Shown one piece after another: positions 19,535-31,363 of a DNA stretch of 64,000 bases. The position numbers and the translations under genes were made by a program. Source of the stretch: Hennigella sp049177145 (lineage in GTDB: Bacteria; Bacillota_I; Bacilli_A; Mycoplasmatales; Mycoplasmoidaceae); assembly GCA_049177145.1 (NCBI GenBank), contig CP185406.1, forward strand, positions 434,001 to 498,000, in the 5' to 3' direction. The notes beneath the pieces are model-generated. The model ran no database searches, was not told the origin of the DNA, and saw only the letters and a list, made by a program, of their open reading frames with translations. Positions within the stretch are counted from its first letter, which is position 1. The number at the start of each line of letters is the position of its first letter.

Positions 19535-19873
19535 ATGAATACAACATTACTCGTTTTGGTTATTATTTTAGTGGTTATTGCCATTGTTTTATGTGTGTAT
19601 TTAATAATTACTTTTAGAAAAATTCACATTGTGGCTAAAAAACTAGATTACCTTGTGGAAGATTTAACATATAAATCAGAACAATTAACTCCCGTTGTTG
19701 ACTCTGTTGTAAAAATTTCTGATCTAATTGATATCTTAGATTCAGTTTTAAAACAAAGATCACAACAAATCATTAAACAAACATCTGGTAATAAAGAATC
19801 TATTTACCAAGTTGCTAAAGAAGTTAAACACGAAATTAAAAAATTTAAAGAGAAAAAGGCTGTAAAGAAATAA
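19535..19873 (+). CDS. DUF948-like single-pass membrane protein
   Basis: A 112-aa protein with one N-terminal transmembrane helix (residues about 4-27, LLVLVIILVVIAIVLCVYLI) and a cytoplasmic helical tail rich in hydrophobic heptads (LDYLVEDL...LTPVVDSVVKISDLIDILDSVL) and ending KKFKEKKAVKK. This layout matches DUF948/YtxG-type proteins; the role is unknown. RBS TAGGAGTT precedes the ATG. It lies 3 nt before secA and is probably co-transcribed. Confidence 0.7.
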   Translation: MNTTLLVLVIILVVIAIVLCVYLIITFRKIHIVAKKLDYLVEDLTYKSEQLTPVVDSVVKISDLIDILDSVLKQRSQQIIKQTSGNKESIYQVAKEVKHEIKKFKEKKAVKK

Positions 19874-19876
19874 TTC

Positions 19877-22480
19877 ATGCAAAAAAGATTTAACATCTTC
19901 ACACCCAGAGGAAGAGAATTACGAAACGCAACTAAACAAGCTAAACTTGTTGAAGCGCTAAAAGATACTTATCGTAATATGAGTAATGAAGAATTATCAT
20001 CTCGTACTCAATTTTTCCTTGATGAAATTAAAAGAGGCGTTTCTTTAGACGCCATTTTACCCGATGCCCTGGCTACAGCTAGAGAGGCCATTTACCGTGT
20101 TCATGGTTTATACGCTTACCCAGTTCAAATAATTGGTGCGATTATCATTCATAAAGGTAATTTGGCTGAAATGTATACTGGTGAAGGTAAAACTTTAACC
20201 ATTATTCTTACCGCTTATTTAAATGCATTAACAAAACAAGGTGTTCATATTGTTACAGTTAACGAATACCTAGTAAAACGTGATGCACTTTTCTGTGCAC
20301 AAGCATTAAACCCATTAGGTATTACTGTTGGTTATAACTTAGCTGACATGGATGCAGACACAAAGAGAAAGATGTTTGCTTGTGATATTACATATACAAC
20401 CAACTCTGAATTAGGTTTTGATTATCTAAGAGACAACATGGTTAAAGAATACTCTGATAAAGTTATTAGAGATTTGAATATGGCTATTATCGATGAAGTT
20501 GACTCTGTTTTAATTGATGAGTCTAGAACTCCATTAATTATTTCCGGTCAACCTAAAAAAGATGTTTCACTTTATATTGATGTAGATAGATTTGTTAAAA
20601 CATTAGCTAAAGATGATTACATTATTGATGATGAAACTAACACTATATCACTAAGTGATAGTGGTGTTGATAAAACACAAAAATATTTCAAAATTAAAAA
20701 CCTATACAATATTGAAAATTCAGATCTAGTTCACAAAATTAGAAACTCCTTAATGGCTAACTTTGTGTTTAGATATGGTGTTGAATATATTGTTAAAGAC
20801 AATAAGATTCTATTAGTTGACCACTTTACAGGCCGTATTCTAGAAGGAAGAAGTTACAATGCCGGACTTCATCAAGCCATTCAAGCTAAAGAAATGGTTA
20901 AGATTGATCCTGAAAATGTTATTGTTGCTACAATTACATACCAAGCTTTCTTTAGATTGTATAAAAAACTATCTGGTGTAACAGGTACCGCTTTAACAGA
21001 GGCTGATGAATTTATTAAAATCTACAACATGATCGTTGTTCCTGTTCCAACTAACAGGAAAGTAGTTAGAAAAGATTTAACTGATTATGTTTTTGAAACT
21101 AAAACCGCTAAATGAGCACACGTTGCTGCAGAAATTGACAGACTTCATACAAAAGGTCAACCAGTTCTAGTTGGTACTGCATCTGTTGAAGACTCTGAAG
21201 AATTAGCCGCTTTACTTCGTAATAAAGGTCTTAAATTTGAATTACTAAACGCTAAGAATCATGCTCGTGAAGCTGAAATAGTAGCGCTTGCTGGACAAAG
21301 GGGCGCCATTACCATTTCTACAAACATGGCTGGTCGTGGTACTGATATTAAGTTAGGTCCGGGTGTAAAAGAACTTGGTGGATTGTTTGTTATTGGAACT
21401 AACCGTCACGAATCTAGACGTGTGGATAACCAATTATGTGGTAGATCTGGACGTCAAGGTGACCCTGGTATGACTAGATTCTTCATTTCTATTGAAGACC
21501 CACTATTTAAACGTTTTGGTATTGATAGAAAAGAAAAAACTGAAAAGAAAGTTAATGATCAAGAATATTATGACTCTTGATTCTTTAATAGAATGATCAA
21601 AGTTATGCAAAAGAAAGTTGAAGGACTTAACTTTGATACAAGAAAGAACTTAACAGACTACGATGTTGTTTTGTCAAACCAACGTGAAGTTGTTTATAAA
21701 CAACGTGATCAAATTTTAAAGAATGAAAGAAATATTCCAATCATTAGAAATATGGTTGGTATTGTCGCGAAAGATTTAGTTGATTTATTCTTGTCAAAAG
21801 AAAATCCAAACTATGTTGATGCACCAAAACTTACTCAAGCATTAAATTTAAGATTATTAGGTTTTGACGCTATTCAACCATCCTTATTTGAGAAACAAAA
21901 TCTTCAAACAGTTGTAGCTTTAGTTACAAGAATCATTTGAGGTTCTATAGAAGCTAGAATTGCCAGCTATAATCCAGATCAAATTCAAAGAGTACTAAAG
22001 AGTATCATCATTCAAAACTTTGATACAGAATGAACAACCCACCTTGATATTATGGGTAAAATTCGTGAAGGTGTAACACTTCGTTCACTTGAACAAAAAT
22101 CACCTCTTAACATTTATGTTGAAGAAGCTGATAAACACTTTGACACATTAAAAAAGAATGTAGCACATAAAGTTGTGATTTCTATTCACAGACTATATAT
22201 TCCTAATATTGCTGGTATCATAAATGATAGATTACATGATAGCAAGCTAATTACTGATAAACATTATGAAGAGCTAAAAACTAAATTTACTAACACTTCC
22301 CATAACAACATTCGTATTAATTTTGCTGATCTGATTAATAAAAAAGCAGCAGCTAATAAAGCTCCAGCCAATTGATCAGCTAAAGAACAATTAATCAAAA
22401 CACAAAATGCCGACAAACCATCAATTAAGGCTACAGATCAAGAAAAGCCTAAAGATACACCTAAGATCATAGAAAAATAG
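19877..22480 (+). CDS. secA: Preprotein translocase ATPase SecA
   Basis: An 867-aa motor that pushes secretory proteins and lipoprotein precursors through SecYEG. Walker A is MYTGEGKTL near residue 100, followed by DEVDSVLIDE, the helicase motif MAGRGTDIKLG and the RSGRQGDPG arginine-finger region. The two-helix finger and wing domains are present. The C-terminus ends in a charged KATDQEKPKDTPKIIEK tail without the Cys-rich zinc motif. Six TGA codons encode Trp. Start lacks a strong ribosome binding site, probably coupled to the upstream gene. Confidence 0.97.
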
Positions 22481-22481
22481 T

Positions 22482-24476
22482 ATGAAGCAACATACACCTA
22501 GTAAACAATTTGAATTAACAACCGATATGACACCCAAAGGTGATCAACAACAAGCTATTAACAAGCTGGTTGCTAATTTAAAAAAAGGTGTGAAACATCA
22601 AGTATTATTAGGTGCCACTGGTACTGGTAAAACTTTTACTATAGCTAATGTTATTGCCAAAACACAAAAGAAAACTTTAATAGTTGTTCACAACAAAACA
22701 TTAGCAGGCCAACTATATAGCGAATTGAAAGAATTATTTAAAAACAACAAAGTTGAATATTACATTTCATACTTTGATTTTTATCAACCAGAAGCATATT
22801 TACCATCATCAGACACATATATAGAGAAGTCATCTAAAGTAAATCAAGAAATTGAAATGTTGAGATTATCAACTATTCAATCGCTTTCAACAGAAGATAA
22901 AGTTATTGTTGTTGCTTCTGTTGCAGCAATTTATCCAGCTGTGGACCCGAAAGTATTTGATAAATATAGAATCATTCTAAATACTAATGCAACTTATAAC
23001 TTAAAACAACTTCAATATGACTTGGTTAGATTAGCTTATAAGAGAAACGATGTAAATTTAGAACCTGGTTGTTTTAAAGTTAAAGGTGATGTTGTAGAAA
23101 TAATGGAAGGAAGCAACAATCAAGAAAAGATTAGAATTTCTTTCTTTGGTAATGAAATAGAACAAATTGCCAAGATTGATGTTGCAAATAACACAGTCAA
23201 AGAAATTTGAAAAGCTTATGTTATTTATCCAGCTAATGAATATGTAGCTGATCAAAGTATGTTTGATAACTCTCTTGCTAGAATAGCGAAGGAACTTAAA
23301 GAAAGACAAGCTTACTTTAAAAAGCATGATAAGTTATTAGAACATCAAAGAATAACTGAAAGAACTAATAGAGATATAGAAACGTTGTCTGAAACTGGAT
23401 TTTGTCCAGGCATTGAAAACTATGCAATGCATCTAGAATTAAGACAACCCGGTTCAACACCATATACAATATTTGATTATTTAGGTGATGATTGATTGTT
23501 GGTTGTTGATGAAGCTCATATGACCATTCCACAAATTAGGGGAATGTATTTTGGAGATAGAAGCAGAAAACAAACATTGGTTGATTACGGATTTAGATTA
23601 CCATCTGCTTTAGATAATAGACCATTGAACTTTAATGAATTTGAAAAGAGAGTTAAACAAGCTATTTATGTTTCCGCTACACCCGGAGAATATGAAAAGA
23701 AGAAATCCAACAATTTAATTGTTGAACAAATCGTTAGACCAACAGGATTGTTAGATCCGGTTATCCAAATTAAACCAACAACTAACCAAATTGTTACATT
23801 GTGTGAAGAATTAGATGCACAAATAAAACGTAAAGAAAGAACCATCATTACTGTTTTAACTATTAAGATGGCCGAAAACCTAACTAAATTCTTAAAAGAA
23901 AAGAAATATAAAGTTGCTTATTTACATAATGAATTAAAAACTTTTGAAAGAGATAAAGTTATTAATGCTTTAAGAAAAGGTATTTATGATGTTGTAGTTG
24001 GTATTAATTTACTAAGAGAAGGGTTGGATGTGCCAGAAGTATCTTGCGCTGTAATTTTTGATGCAGATAAACCTGGAATCTTTAGATCTAGAGATGCATT
24101 AATTCAAACTTTTGGTAGAACTGCAAGAAATAAAAATGCACATGTTTTGTTATTTGCAGATAGTGCAAATGATGCATTATTAGCAGCAATTAATGAAACT
24201 AATCGTAGACGAAAAATACAAATTGAATTTAACAAAAAGCATCATATTACACCTAAATCAATCATCAAACCAATTAGAGAAGATTTACATAGTAAATCTG
24301 ATGCGAAATCTCTTGAAGCTATCTTCCACAAAAATGCTAAAGTTTCAGAAAAAGCTGGTTCTAGAGCTATTAAAAAATTACAAAAGAAAATGCAAGAAGC
24401 AGCTAAAAACCAAGAGTATGAATTGGCTGCACACTATCGCGATTTAATTATCGAATTGGAAGGTAAACTTAAATAG
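22482..24476 (+). CDS. uvrB: Excinuclease ABC subunit B
   Basis: A 664-aa damage-verification helicase of nucleotide excision repair. Motifs: GATGTGKTFT, the beta-hairpin region (YYISYFDFYQPEAYLPSSDTYIEK), DEAHMT, SATPGEYE, and the C-terminal UVR domain (KKLQKKMQEAAKNQEYELAAHYRD) that contacts UvrC. Two TGA Trp codons (KEIWKAY, GDDWLL). It starts 1 nt after secA. Confidence 0.97.
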
Positions 24477-24483
24477 GTATTAT

Positions 24484-24510
24484 AAAAAGATAGACTTTGT
24501 CTATCTTTTT
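24484..24510 (+). terminator. Terminator of the secA-uvrB unit
   Basis: Stem AAAAAGATAGAC/GTCTATCTTTTT with a 3-nt loop, ending in T5C. Strong. Confidence 0.9.
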
Positions 24511-24557
24511 CTTATTATTAAACTATAATATACAAAACAAAAAGAAAAGAGGTTTCT

Positions 24558-25844
24558 ATGGCAAAAAAAAGACAATCGCCAATACAGGTTTTTAGCGAAA
24601 TCGGTAGACTAAGAACTGTTTTGGTTAAAAGACCCGGAGAAGAATTATCACATATTACTCCAGGTAACATGGAAGAATTATTGTTCTCAGCCATCTTAGA
24701 CTGAAAGAGAGCTGGTAGAGAACATGATGAATTCACTAGAATCTTAAGAGAAAACGGAGTAGAAGTAGTTTATCTTGAAGATTTACTAGTTGAAACATGA
24801 AGAGCAATGAAGAAACAAGACAAGTTAAACTTCATTCACAAATTCGTGGAAGAATCTGGTGTTAAAAACCCATTGATTCAATTAAAGATCTTTAACTTCC
24901 TATCAAAAAGAAGTGTAAGAGGAATGTTTGAAGCAATGATTAAAGGTATCACTAAATTCGATTTAGGAATGAGTTTAGCAAGAGATGTATTAGTTACTCA
25001 ACCAATGCCTAACTTATACTTTACTCGTGATAACTTCTCATCAGTAGGTAATGGTGTAATCTTATCTCAAATGAAATACAAGACTAGACAAAGAGAAACA
25101 ATCTTTAGTAGATTAGTATTTAGATTCCACCCAAATTACAAATATGCACCTATTTACTTTGATAGTCGTAAGACTAAAGCAACAATTGAAGGTGGAGATG
25201 TCTTCATCTACAACAAGAAAACATTGGTAATCGGTGTATCTGATAGAACACAAAAAGAATCATTAATGGAAGTCGCTCAAAGAATTAAAGCCGAAAAAGG
25301 CGCTGACTTTGATACTATCATTGGTGTTAATGTTCCACACAAATGAAACTTGATGCACCTTGATACATGATTAACAATGGTTGATCACAACAAATTCTTA
25401 TATTCACCAAACATTGCTTCAGCTTTAAGATTCTGAAAGATAGATTTAAGAAAGAAACATCTAAAGATGGTTGAACACAACACAAACTTAGAAGATATGT
25501 TGGAATCAATCATTGGTGTAAGACCAACATTAATTCCAGTTGCAGATAACTACAGCCAAGAACAAGTAGACATAGAAACTCACTTTGATGCAACTAACTT
25601 CTTAGTAATTAAACCAGGATTAGTAATTGGTTATGATAGAAACAATAGAACCGTTCAAGCTTTAAGAAACAACGGAGTTGAAGTTTTAACATTTGATGGA
25701 AACCAATTAGCATTGGGTATGGGATCAGCCAGATGTATGTCTATGCCTCTATACCGTGAACCGATTTGATTTAATGCATTCTCTGGTATTAATGCAGCAA
25801 GAATTAAACAAATGAAAGAAAAGAAAGAAAACGAGGGTAAATAA
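24558..25844 (+). CDS. arcA: Arginine deiminase
   Basis: A 428-aa guanidino-modifying enzyme converting arginine to citrulline plus ammonia, the entry step of arginine fermentation. Conserved segments: GRLRTVLVKRPG, MPNLYFTRDNFS, EGGDVF, the HLDT histidine/aspartate, and the nucleophilic Cys in GMGSARCMSMPL near the C-terminus. Five or more in-frame TGA codons encode Trp. RBS AAAGAGG precedes ATG 24558. It is the first gene of arcABC, 2 nt before arcB. Many mycoplasmas rely on this pathway for ATP. Confidence 0.97.
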
Positions 25845-25846
25845 TT

Positions 25847-26875
25847 ATGGCATTTAACTTAAGAAGTAGAGACTTATTAAAAATAAGTGATTTTACAAGA
25901 GAAGAATTAAACTACCTCATAGATTTAGGAATACACCTTAAAAAACAACACCACACAGGTGTAGCCACAGAAAGATTAAAAGGTAAATCTATCTGTGTAA
26001 TGTTCCAAAAGACATCAACACGTACAAGATGTTCATTTGAAACAGCGGCTTTTGAATTGGGAATGGGTTGTACATATCTAGATTCTAGTTCAAGTCAATT
26101 TGGAAAGAAAGAATCTGTTGCTGATACGGCTAGAGTTTTATCTAGATACTATGATGGTATTGAATTCCGTGGATTCAAACAAGCAGATGTAGAAGAATTA
26201 GCTAAATATGCTTCTGTTCCTGTTTGAAACGGTTTAACTGATGAATCACATCCAACTCAAATGATTGCTGATATGATGACAATCAAAGAATGATTTGGCC
26301 ATCTGGGTGGAATTAAATTAGTATTCCTTGGTGATGGTAGATTCAACATGGGTAACTCATTAATGGTTACTTGTGCTAAATTAGGATTGGATTATGTTCT
26401 TTGCGGTCCAAAGAAATATTGACCTAAGAAAGATTTAATTGAGCAATGTCGTAAATGATGTAAAAAATCTGGCGGCTCTGTAACATTTACTGAAGATAAG
26501 ATGGAAGCAGTTGAAGGAGCTAATGTAATTTATACAGACATCTGAGTATCAATGGGTGAATCATTTGAATTATGAGATGAACGTATTAAATTAATGAAAC
26601 CATATCAAGTAGATATGGAAACAATGCTACATGCTGAAAAAACAAATAAGATACCTCCAATCTTTATGCACTGTTTACCTTCTTACCATGGTTTAGATAC
26701 AGAAGTAGGAAGATTGGTGGCTAAAGAATTTGGTAAGAAATATCCACTAGTTAGATCTGGTGAACTTGAAGTTACAGACGAAGTATTTAACTCAAAATAC
26801 TCATTTGTATTTGAGGAAGCAGAAAACAGATTACATTCAATTAAAGCAATTATTCTAGCAACTATAGGTATTTAA
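25847..26875 (+). CDS. arcB: Ornithine carbamoyltransferase (catabolic)
   Basis: A 342-aa enzyme that splits citrulline phosphorolytically to ornithine and carbamoyl phosphate in the arginine deiminase pathway. Carbamoyl phosphate binding is shown by FQKTSTRTRCSFE; the ornithine loop is DIWVSMGES. The usual HCLPAFHD is HCLPSYHG here. Numerous TGA Trp codons. The stop overlaps the arcC ATG (TAATG). Its product is also the substrate of pyrB, and no carAB is seen in the window. Confidence 0.95.
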
Positions 26876-27807
26876 TGTCTAAGATTGTAATAGCATTAGG
26901 TGGTAACGCCTTGGGCGATACACCCGAAGAGCAAATTATTAAAATTCAAACACCAGCTAAAATTGTTGTTAAATTAATACAACAAGGATATGATGTTGTA
27001 GTTGGTCATGGGAATGGTCCTCAAGTAGGAACCATTTTCAATGCATTTAATTTTGCTCACGCTAACAATTCAAAAATACCAAGTATGCCTTTTGCTGAAT
27101 CTGGTGCTATGAGCCAAGGTTATATTGGCCTACACATAATGAATGCTTTAATTAATGAATTAAAAGCAAAAGGTATAAAAAAAGAAGTGATGTACTTCTT
27201 AACACAAACAGTTGTTGATAAGTTAGATAAAGCTTTTACCAATCCGACAAAACCAGTTGGTCCTTATTATGCAACCAAAAAGGAAGCACTTAGTCACAAC
27301 CCATTGGGATCTAAGTTTGTTAATATTTCTAATAAAGGATTTAGAAGAGTTGTGCCAAGTCCTATACCGCTTTCATTATTATGTATGAATGATGTGAAAG
27401 AAGCAATCGCAAAACATAAGGTTGTTATATGTGGCGGTGGTGGTGGGATCCCAACTATTATCGAAGATAAAAAATATAAATTAGTTGATGGGGTTATTGA
27501 TAAAGACTATGTTGCATCTTTGGTTGCTGATCAAATTAATGCAGACATTCTTATCATCTTAACAAATGTTCCAAACGCTTGTATTAATTATGGAACTGAT
27601 GAAGAAAGACCAATTAGAGAAGTGTCAGTAAAGCAAATGAAAGCTTACATTAATCAAAAACAATTCTCTGCTGGTAGTATGTTACCAAAAGTGCAAGCAG
27701 CAGTAGAATTTGTTAGCAATGGTAAAAATAGAAAAGCTATTATTGCCAGACTAGAAGATGTAACTGATGCTTTAAAAGGAAAGATTGGTACAGTAATAAC
27801 AAAATAA
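26875..27807 (+). CDS. arcC: Carbamate kinase
   Basis: A 310-aa enzyme that makes ATP from carbamoyl phosphate and ADP, the energy-yielding step of arginine fermentation. Amino-acid-kinase features: IALGGNALG at the start, VVGHGNGPQVG, VICGGGGGIP, DKDYVASLVADQINAD and SAGSMLPKVQAA near the end. No TGA. Third gene of arcABC, with a strong terminator just after its stop. An arginine/ornithine antiporter is not encoded in this window. Confidence 0.97.
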   Translation: MSKIVIALGGNALGDTPEEQIIKIQTPAKIVVKLIQQGYDVVVGHGNGPQVGTIFNAFNFAHANNSKIPSMPFAESGAMSQGYIGLHIMNALINELKAKGIKKEVMYFLTQTVVDKLDKAFTNPTKPVGPYYATKKEALSHNPLGSKFVNISNKGFRRVVPSPIPLSLLCMNDVKEAIAKHKVVICGGGGGIPTIIEDKKYKLVDGVIDKDYVASLVADQINADILIILTNVPNACINYGTDEERPIREVSVKQMKAYINQKQFSAGSMLPKVQAAVEFVSNGKNRKAIIARLEDVTDALKGKIGTVITK

Positions 27808-27828
27808 AAAGAGCATTAGCTCTTTTTT
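27806..27828. terminator. Bidirectional terminator between arcC and the converging gene
   Basis: AAAAAGAGC/GCTCTTTTT hairpin with loop ATTA spans the arcC stop and the stop of the minus-strand gene at 27827. Confidence 0.85.
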
Positions 27829-29008
27829 ATTTATCTGTATAGTTTTTAAAGTAGTTTTGAATTAATACTACTGGAGTTCCTTTATCACCAGAACCACTTG
27901 TTAGGTCAGATAAGCTACCAAGTAAATCTGTTAATTGTCTTGGAGTTGTACCTAATGCTGTTTTTGTTCCAACTAAGTTTTTAGCTTTATTCTTAATATT
28001 GCCAGTTACTTCTTTTAATAACTTAGATTTATCTTTTTGGTTTTTAGCATTATCAATATACATTTTGAGTTTTAATTCATTTGGGGTTCCAACTAAACCA
28101 GATGTATATCCTGGAGAGACAACCGGATCAGCTAATTCTCAGATTTTACCAACTGGGTCTTTGAAAGCACCATCTCCATATACCATTACTTCAATTTTTA
28201 CTTTAGTACCTTTATATATAAGGTTTTGTACCTTCTTAACAAATTCAAAACAATTTCTTGGGAATAATTTGATTTTGTCATCTGTTGAGAAGTTAGATCC
28301 TAAAATTCCATAATCTTTATTAAATCCAGAACCTTTATTTGATTTAACTAAGATATCACTTAATAGTAATACTTTAGCATTTGGGTCTTTCTTTAGGATA
28401 TTTGCTTTAGTAATAAATCTATCATGAATATTGGCGGCAATAATGTTTCTTGTGTATTTTAAAAGTTCGCAAGGATTATTGCTTAAAATAATTTCGCATT
28501 TTTTGCCAACAGCTTCCTTATATAGATTAATGTAATCTATACCTGTAAATTGATGCTTAATGTTTGGGAATAATTTTCTAAATTCTTTTTCAGTGAATGA
28601 ATCTGTTGTGCTTACTCTTTTATCGAATAAGTCTTGTTCTGTGACAAAGTGGTTTCCAACTTCGTCAGCAGGGAAAGATAATTGCAAATACACTTTCTTT
28701 GCATGTTTAGTTAAACCTTTTAATAGGTTAACAAATCTATTTCTAGATAAGATTGGAAAACAAATACCGATCTCTTGATTTTTAAATTGTTTATAAACAC
28801 AATCACTGATATCAGATAACTTAGCATAGTTTCCTTGTGTTCTAGCTACAACTGATTCAGTAATAGCTAAAACATCTTTTGTCTGAAGAGTAATTGCATG
28901 TTTTTTATGTAGACTAATAACTTGATTAGCTACTATTTTAGCAAGGTCGTCCCCTTCTTGAACTAGAGGCATTACTAGCCCTCTAGAGATAACTCCAAAA
29001 TCTTTCAT
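27827..29008 (-). CDS. Coenzyme F420-0:L-glutamate ligase-like protein
   Basis: A 393-aa protein resembling the FbiB/CofE ligase fold. Landmarks are LQTKDVLAITESVVARTQGNYAKL (equivalent to the gDvlvvtekvvSkaEGR segment), SRNRFVNLLKGL...VYLQLSFPADEVGNHF, and YGDGAFKDPVGKIWELADPVV; a GTP-binding and metal role is known for true CofE. F420 is not expected in Mollicutes, so the substrate is probably different. Similar long homologues occur in anaerobic Firmicutes (recalled, not searched). One TGA Trp. Monocistronic, diverging from the IMPDH-like gene. Confidence 0.65.
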
Positions 29009-29051
29009 TTTGAACTCCTTAAATTACCCAATAATTATAATTCTTTTTTGT

Positions 29052-29105
29052 TTGGTTTATTGATGTCGTTAATGTATAATTAACGAGTGGTTGAAATAAC
29101 CTACT
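29052..29105 (+). promoter_or_regulatory. Promoter and leader hairpin of the IMPDH/GMP reductase-like gene
   Basis: TTGGTT (29052-29057), 17-nt spacer, TATAAT (29075-29080). The start of the transcript can fold as AGTGGTT (29086-29092) with AACCTACT (29098-29105), a bulged stem with loop GAAAT. A good AAGGAG site follows. The hairpin does not match the purine riboswitch core. Confidence 0.5.
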
Positions 29106-29120
29106 TTTAAGGAGAATAAA

Positions 29121-30236
29121 ATGAGCTATAAAGACACAAAATTGTTTGGGATAAGAGAAGTAGCTATTTATCCTAAACCATTTACTACAATTAATTCTAG
29201 GTCTGAATGTAATCCGTATATTGGAAAGATGCTTCCTTTATTTACTGCACCAATGAGTTCGGTAGTAGATGAAGAATCTGCAGAGATATATAGCAAAAAT
29301 AAAATTAATGTTATTATTCCAAGAAACATTAGCTTCCAAACAAGATTAAGATTAATGACTAAATATATGATTGCCATTAGTTTATCTGAAGCAAACAACT
29401 ATTTTGTAAAGAATGCTACTAAATTAAAAAGACTTAAGAAGTTTGGTATTCTAATTGATATTGCAAACGGACACATGAAATCAATGCAAGATACAATTAG
29501 AAATCTTAAAAAGATTTACAAAAACAAAATTGTCATCATGTGTGGTAATATTGCAAATCCTGTAACATTTAGATATCTATCTGAAGCGGGTGCAGACTAC
29601 ATTAGAGTTGGTATCGGTGGTGGTTCTGGCTGTTTAACTGCAAGCAATACTGGAATTTTCTATCCAATGGGAAGTTTAATTTTAGGTTGCAAGAAAATTC
29701 AAAAGCAAATGATGCAATCTTACAAATTAAACAAATCGCCTAAACCAGCAATGATTGTTGCTGATGGTGGAATGAAGAATTATGATTACATCATAAAAGC
29801 TTTATTCTTAGGTGCTGACTACGTAATGTGTGGAAGAATCTTTAGCCAAACATGAGAAGCTCCTGGCGAAAGATGATCTAAATTAAAAACAGATGAAGAT
29901 TTAAAAGCAAATTGACACAACATTGATAAACATGATAATTTCTTATTTAGACCGGATCTATTTGACTACAAAAAGATTTTCTATGGAATGAGCACAAAGA
30001 AAGCTCAAAGAGAAATTGCTAATGCTAACTGCATTGAAAACTGTTTATTTAAAACATCAGAAGGTGTTGTAAAAGAAATTCCTATTTCATACACTATTGA
30101 AGGATGAACAGAAAACTTTGTAGCATACTTCACTTCTGCAATGAGTTATACAGAGTGTAGATCGTTAAAAGATGTTAAAGAATTTGATGAATATCGTTTA
30201 ATGACAACTGAAGCACAAAATTCTTATAACAGATAA
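29121..30236 (+). CDS. IMP dehydrogenase/GMP reductase family protein
   Basis: A 371-aa (beta/alpha)8 barrel of the IMPDH/GuaC family acting in guanine nucleotide interconversion. Visible: NSRSECNP, LPLFTAPMSSVVD, GADYIRVGIGGGSGCLTASNTG with the catalytic Cys, VADGGMKNYDYIIKALFLGADYVMCGRIF. There is no CBS insertion. The Cys loop differs from the usual GxGxSxCTTR, so substrate direction (IMP to XMP, or GMP to IMP) is undecided; lack of CBS and length favour a GMP-reductase-type enzyme. Several TGA Trp codons near the C-terminus. Confidence 0.75.
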
Positions 30237-30237
30237 T

Positions 30238-30263
30238 AAAAAAAGAGCTTATGCTCTTTTTTT
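30238..30263. terminator. Bidirectional terminator between the IMPDH-like gene and pyrB
   Basis: AAAAAGAGC/GCTCTTTTT stem with loop TTAT, T-rich on both sides. The pyrB stop at 30249-30251 lies within it. Confidence 0.85.
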
Positions 30264-31361
30264 CTTGTTCTTTCTTAAATCTACTTCCATTTCACAGTAG
30301 ACACATTTTCAGATACCTTTTTTACTTGTTGGTACAAAGATGTGTTTGTGTCCTTGTTCTATACTTGAGATACATCTAGGGTTTTTACACACTAAATCAT
30401 ATCTAGCTTTGGTTCCATCATAGTAGTAATCACGTTTAGCTTTTTGTTTAGCTCATTCTAGTAATTGTAGGATAAGAGCCATTCTTATATATTTACCATT
30501 AAGAGTTTGTCTGAAGTATGCAGCTCTTGGATCTTTATCCACAGCCACTTCAATTTCATTAACTCTTGGTAGGGGGTGAAGAATTGCCATATCCTTTTTG
30601 GCTTCTTTTAATTTGTCTACAGTTAAAACATAACTATCTTTTAATCTTTCATATTCTTTAGGATCGAAGAATCTTTCTCTTTGGATTCTTGTCATATAAA
30701 GAATATCTAGATCTTTTAAATTACCTTCAAGTTTGCTCACTTCTTTATATGGCATTTTGTTTTTCTTAATAATGTCATGTATAACATGAGAAGGCATTTT
30801 TAATTCTTCGGGAGAGATTAAAACAAGTTTAATTCCTTTATATCTAGACATTGCCATTGTTAGCGAGTGAACTGTTCTTCCATATTTAAGGTCACCACAC
30901 ATACCAATAGTTAAATTATCTAATCTTCCTTTTTCACGAAAGATAGTTAAAAGGTCAGTTAATGTTTGTGTTGGGTGGCAGTGGACACCATCACCTGCAT
31001 TAATTAATGGGATATCTGTTGCAAATGACCCAGATAGTGCTGAACCATCCTTAGGATGACGCATTGCAATAATGTCTGCAAATTGACTAACTGTTTTGCA
31101 TGTGTCAGCAACGCTTTCACCTTTAGCAACACTTGATGATGATGCATCACTAAATCCAATTACTGTTCCACCAAGTTCAAGCATAGCTGATGTAAAGCTT
31201 AATCTTGTTCTTGTGGATGGTTCATAGAATAATGTAGCTATTTTCTTTCCATCACAAACATGAGCATATTGTTGTTTGTGTCCAATAATGTGCATTGCTC
31301 TTTTGATAAGATCGTCTATTTCTTTTACTGATAAATCTTTAATATCTATTAAACTTCTCAT
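30249..31361 (-). CDS. pyrB: Aspartate carbamoyltransferase fused to a PyrI zinc domain
   Basis: A 370-aa protein that condenses carbamoyl phosphate with aspartate, the committed pyrimidine step. Residues 1-303 are a full catalytic chain (FYEPSTRTRLSF, GDGVHCHPTQTLTDLL, HPLPRVNEI). After a TGA-encoded Trp the frame continues about 67 residues containing C325-x4-C330 and C353-x2-C356 in a context (VCKNPRCISS...WKCVYCEME) like the zinc domain of the regulatory chain PyrI. The nucleotide-binding half of PyrI is absent. Under the standard code the tail would be missed. Last gene of the pyrimidine operon; 2 nt after pyrE. Confidence 0.92.
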
Positions 31362-31363
31362 AA

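Noticed and set aside
29009..29120. Purine (guanine/xanthine) riboswitch before the IMPDH-like gene
   Set aside because: The three-way junction core with its conserved loop and J2/3 sequences is not visible; only a short bulged hairpin is.
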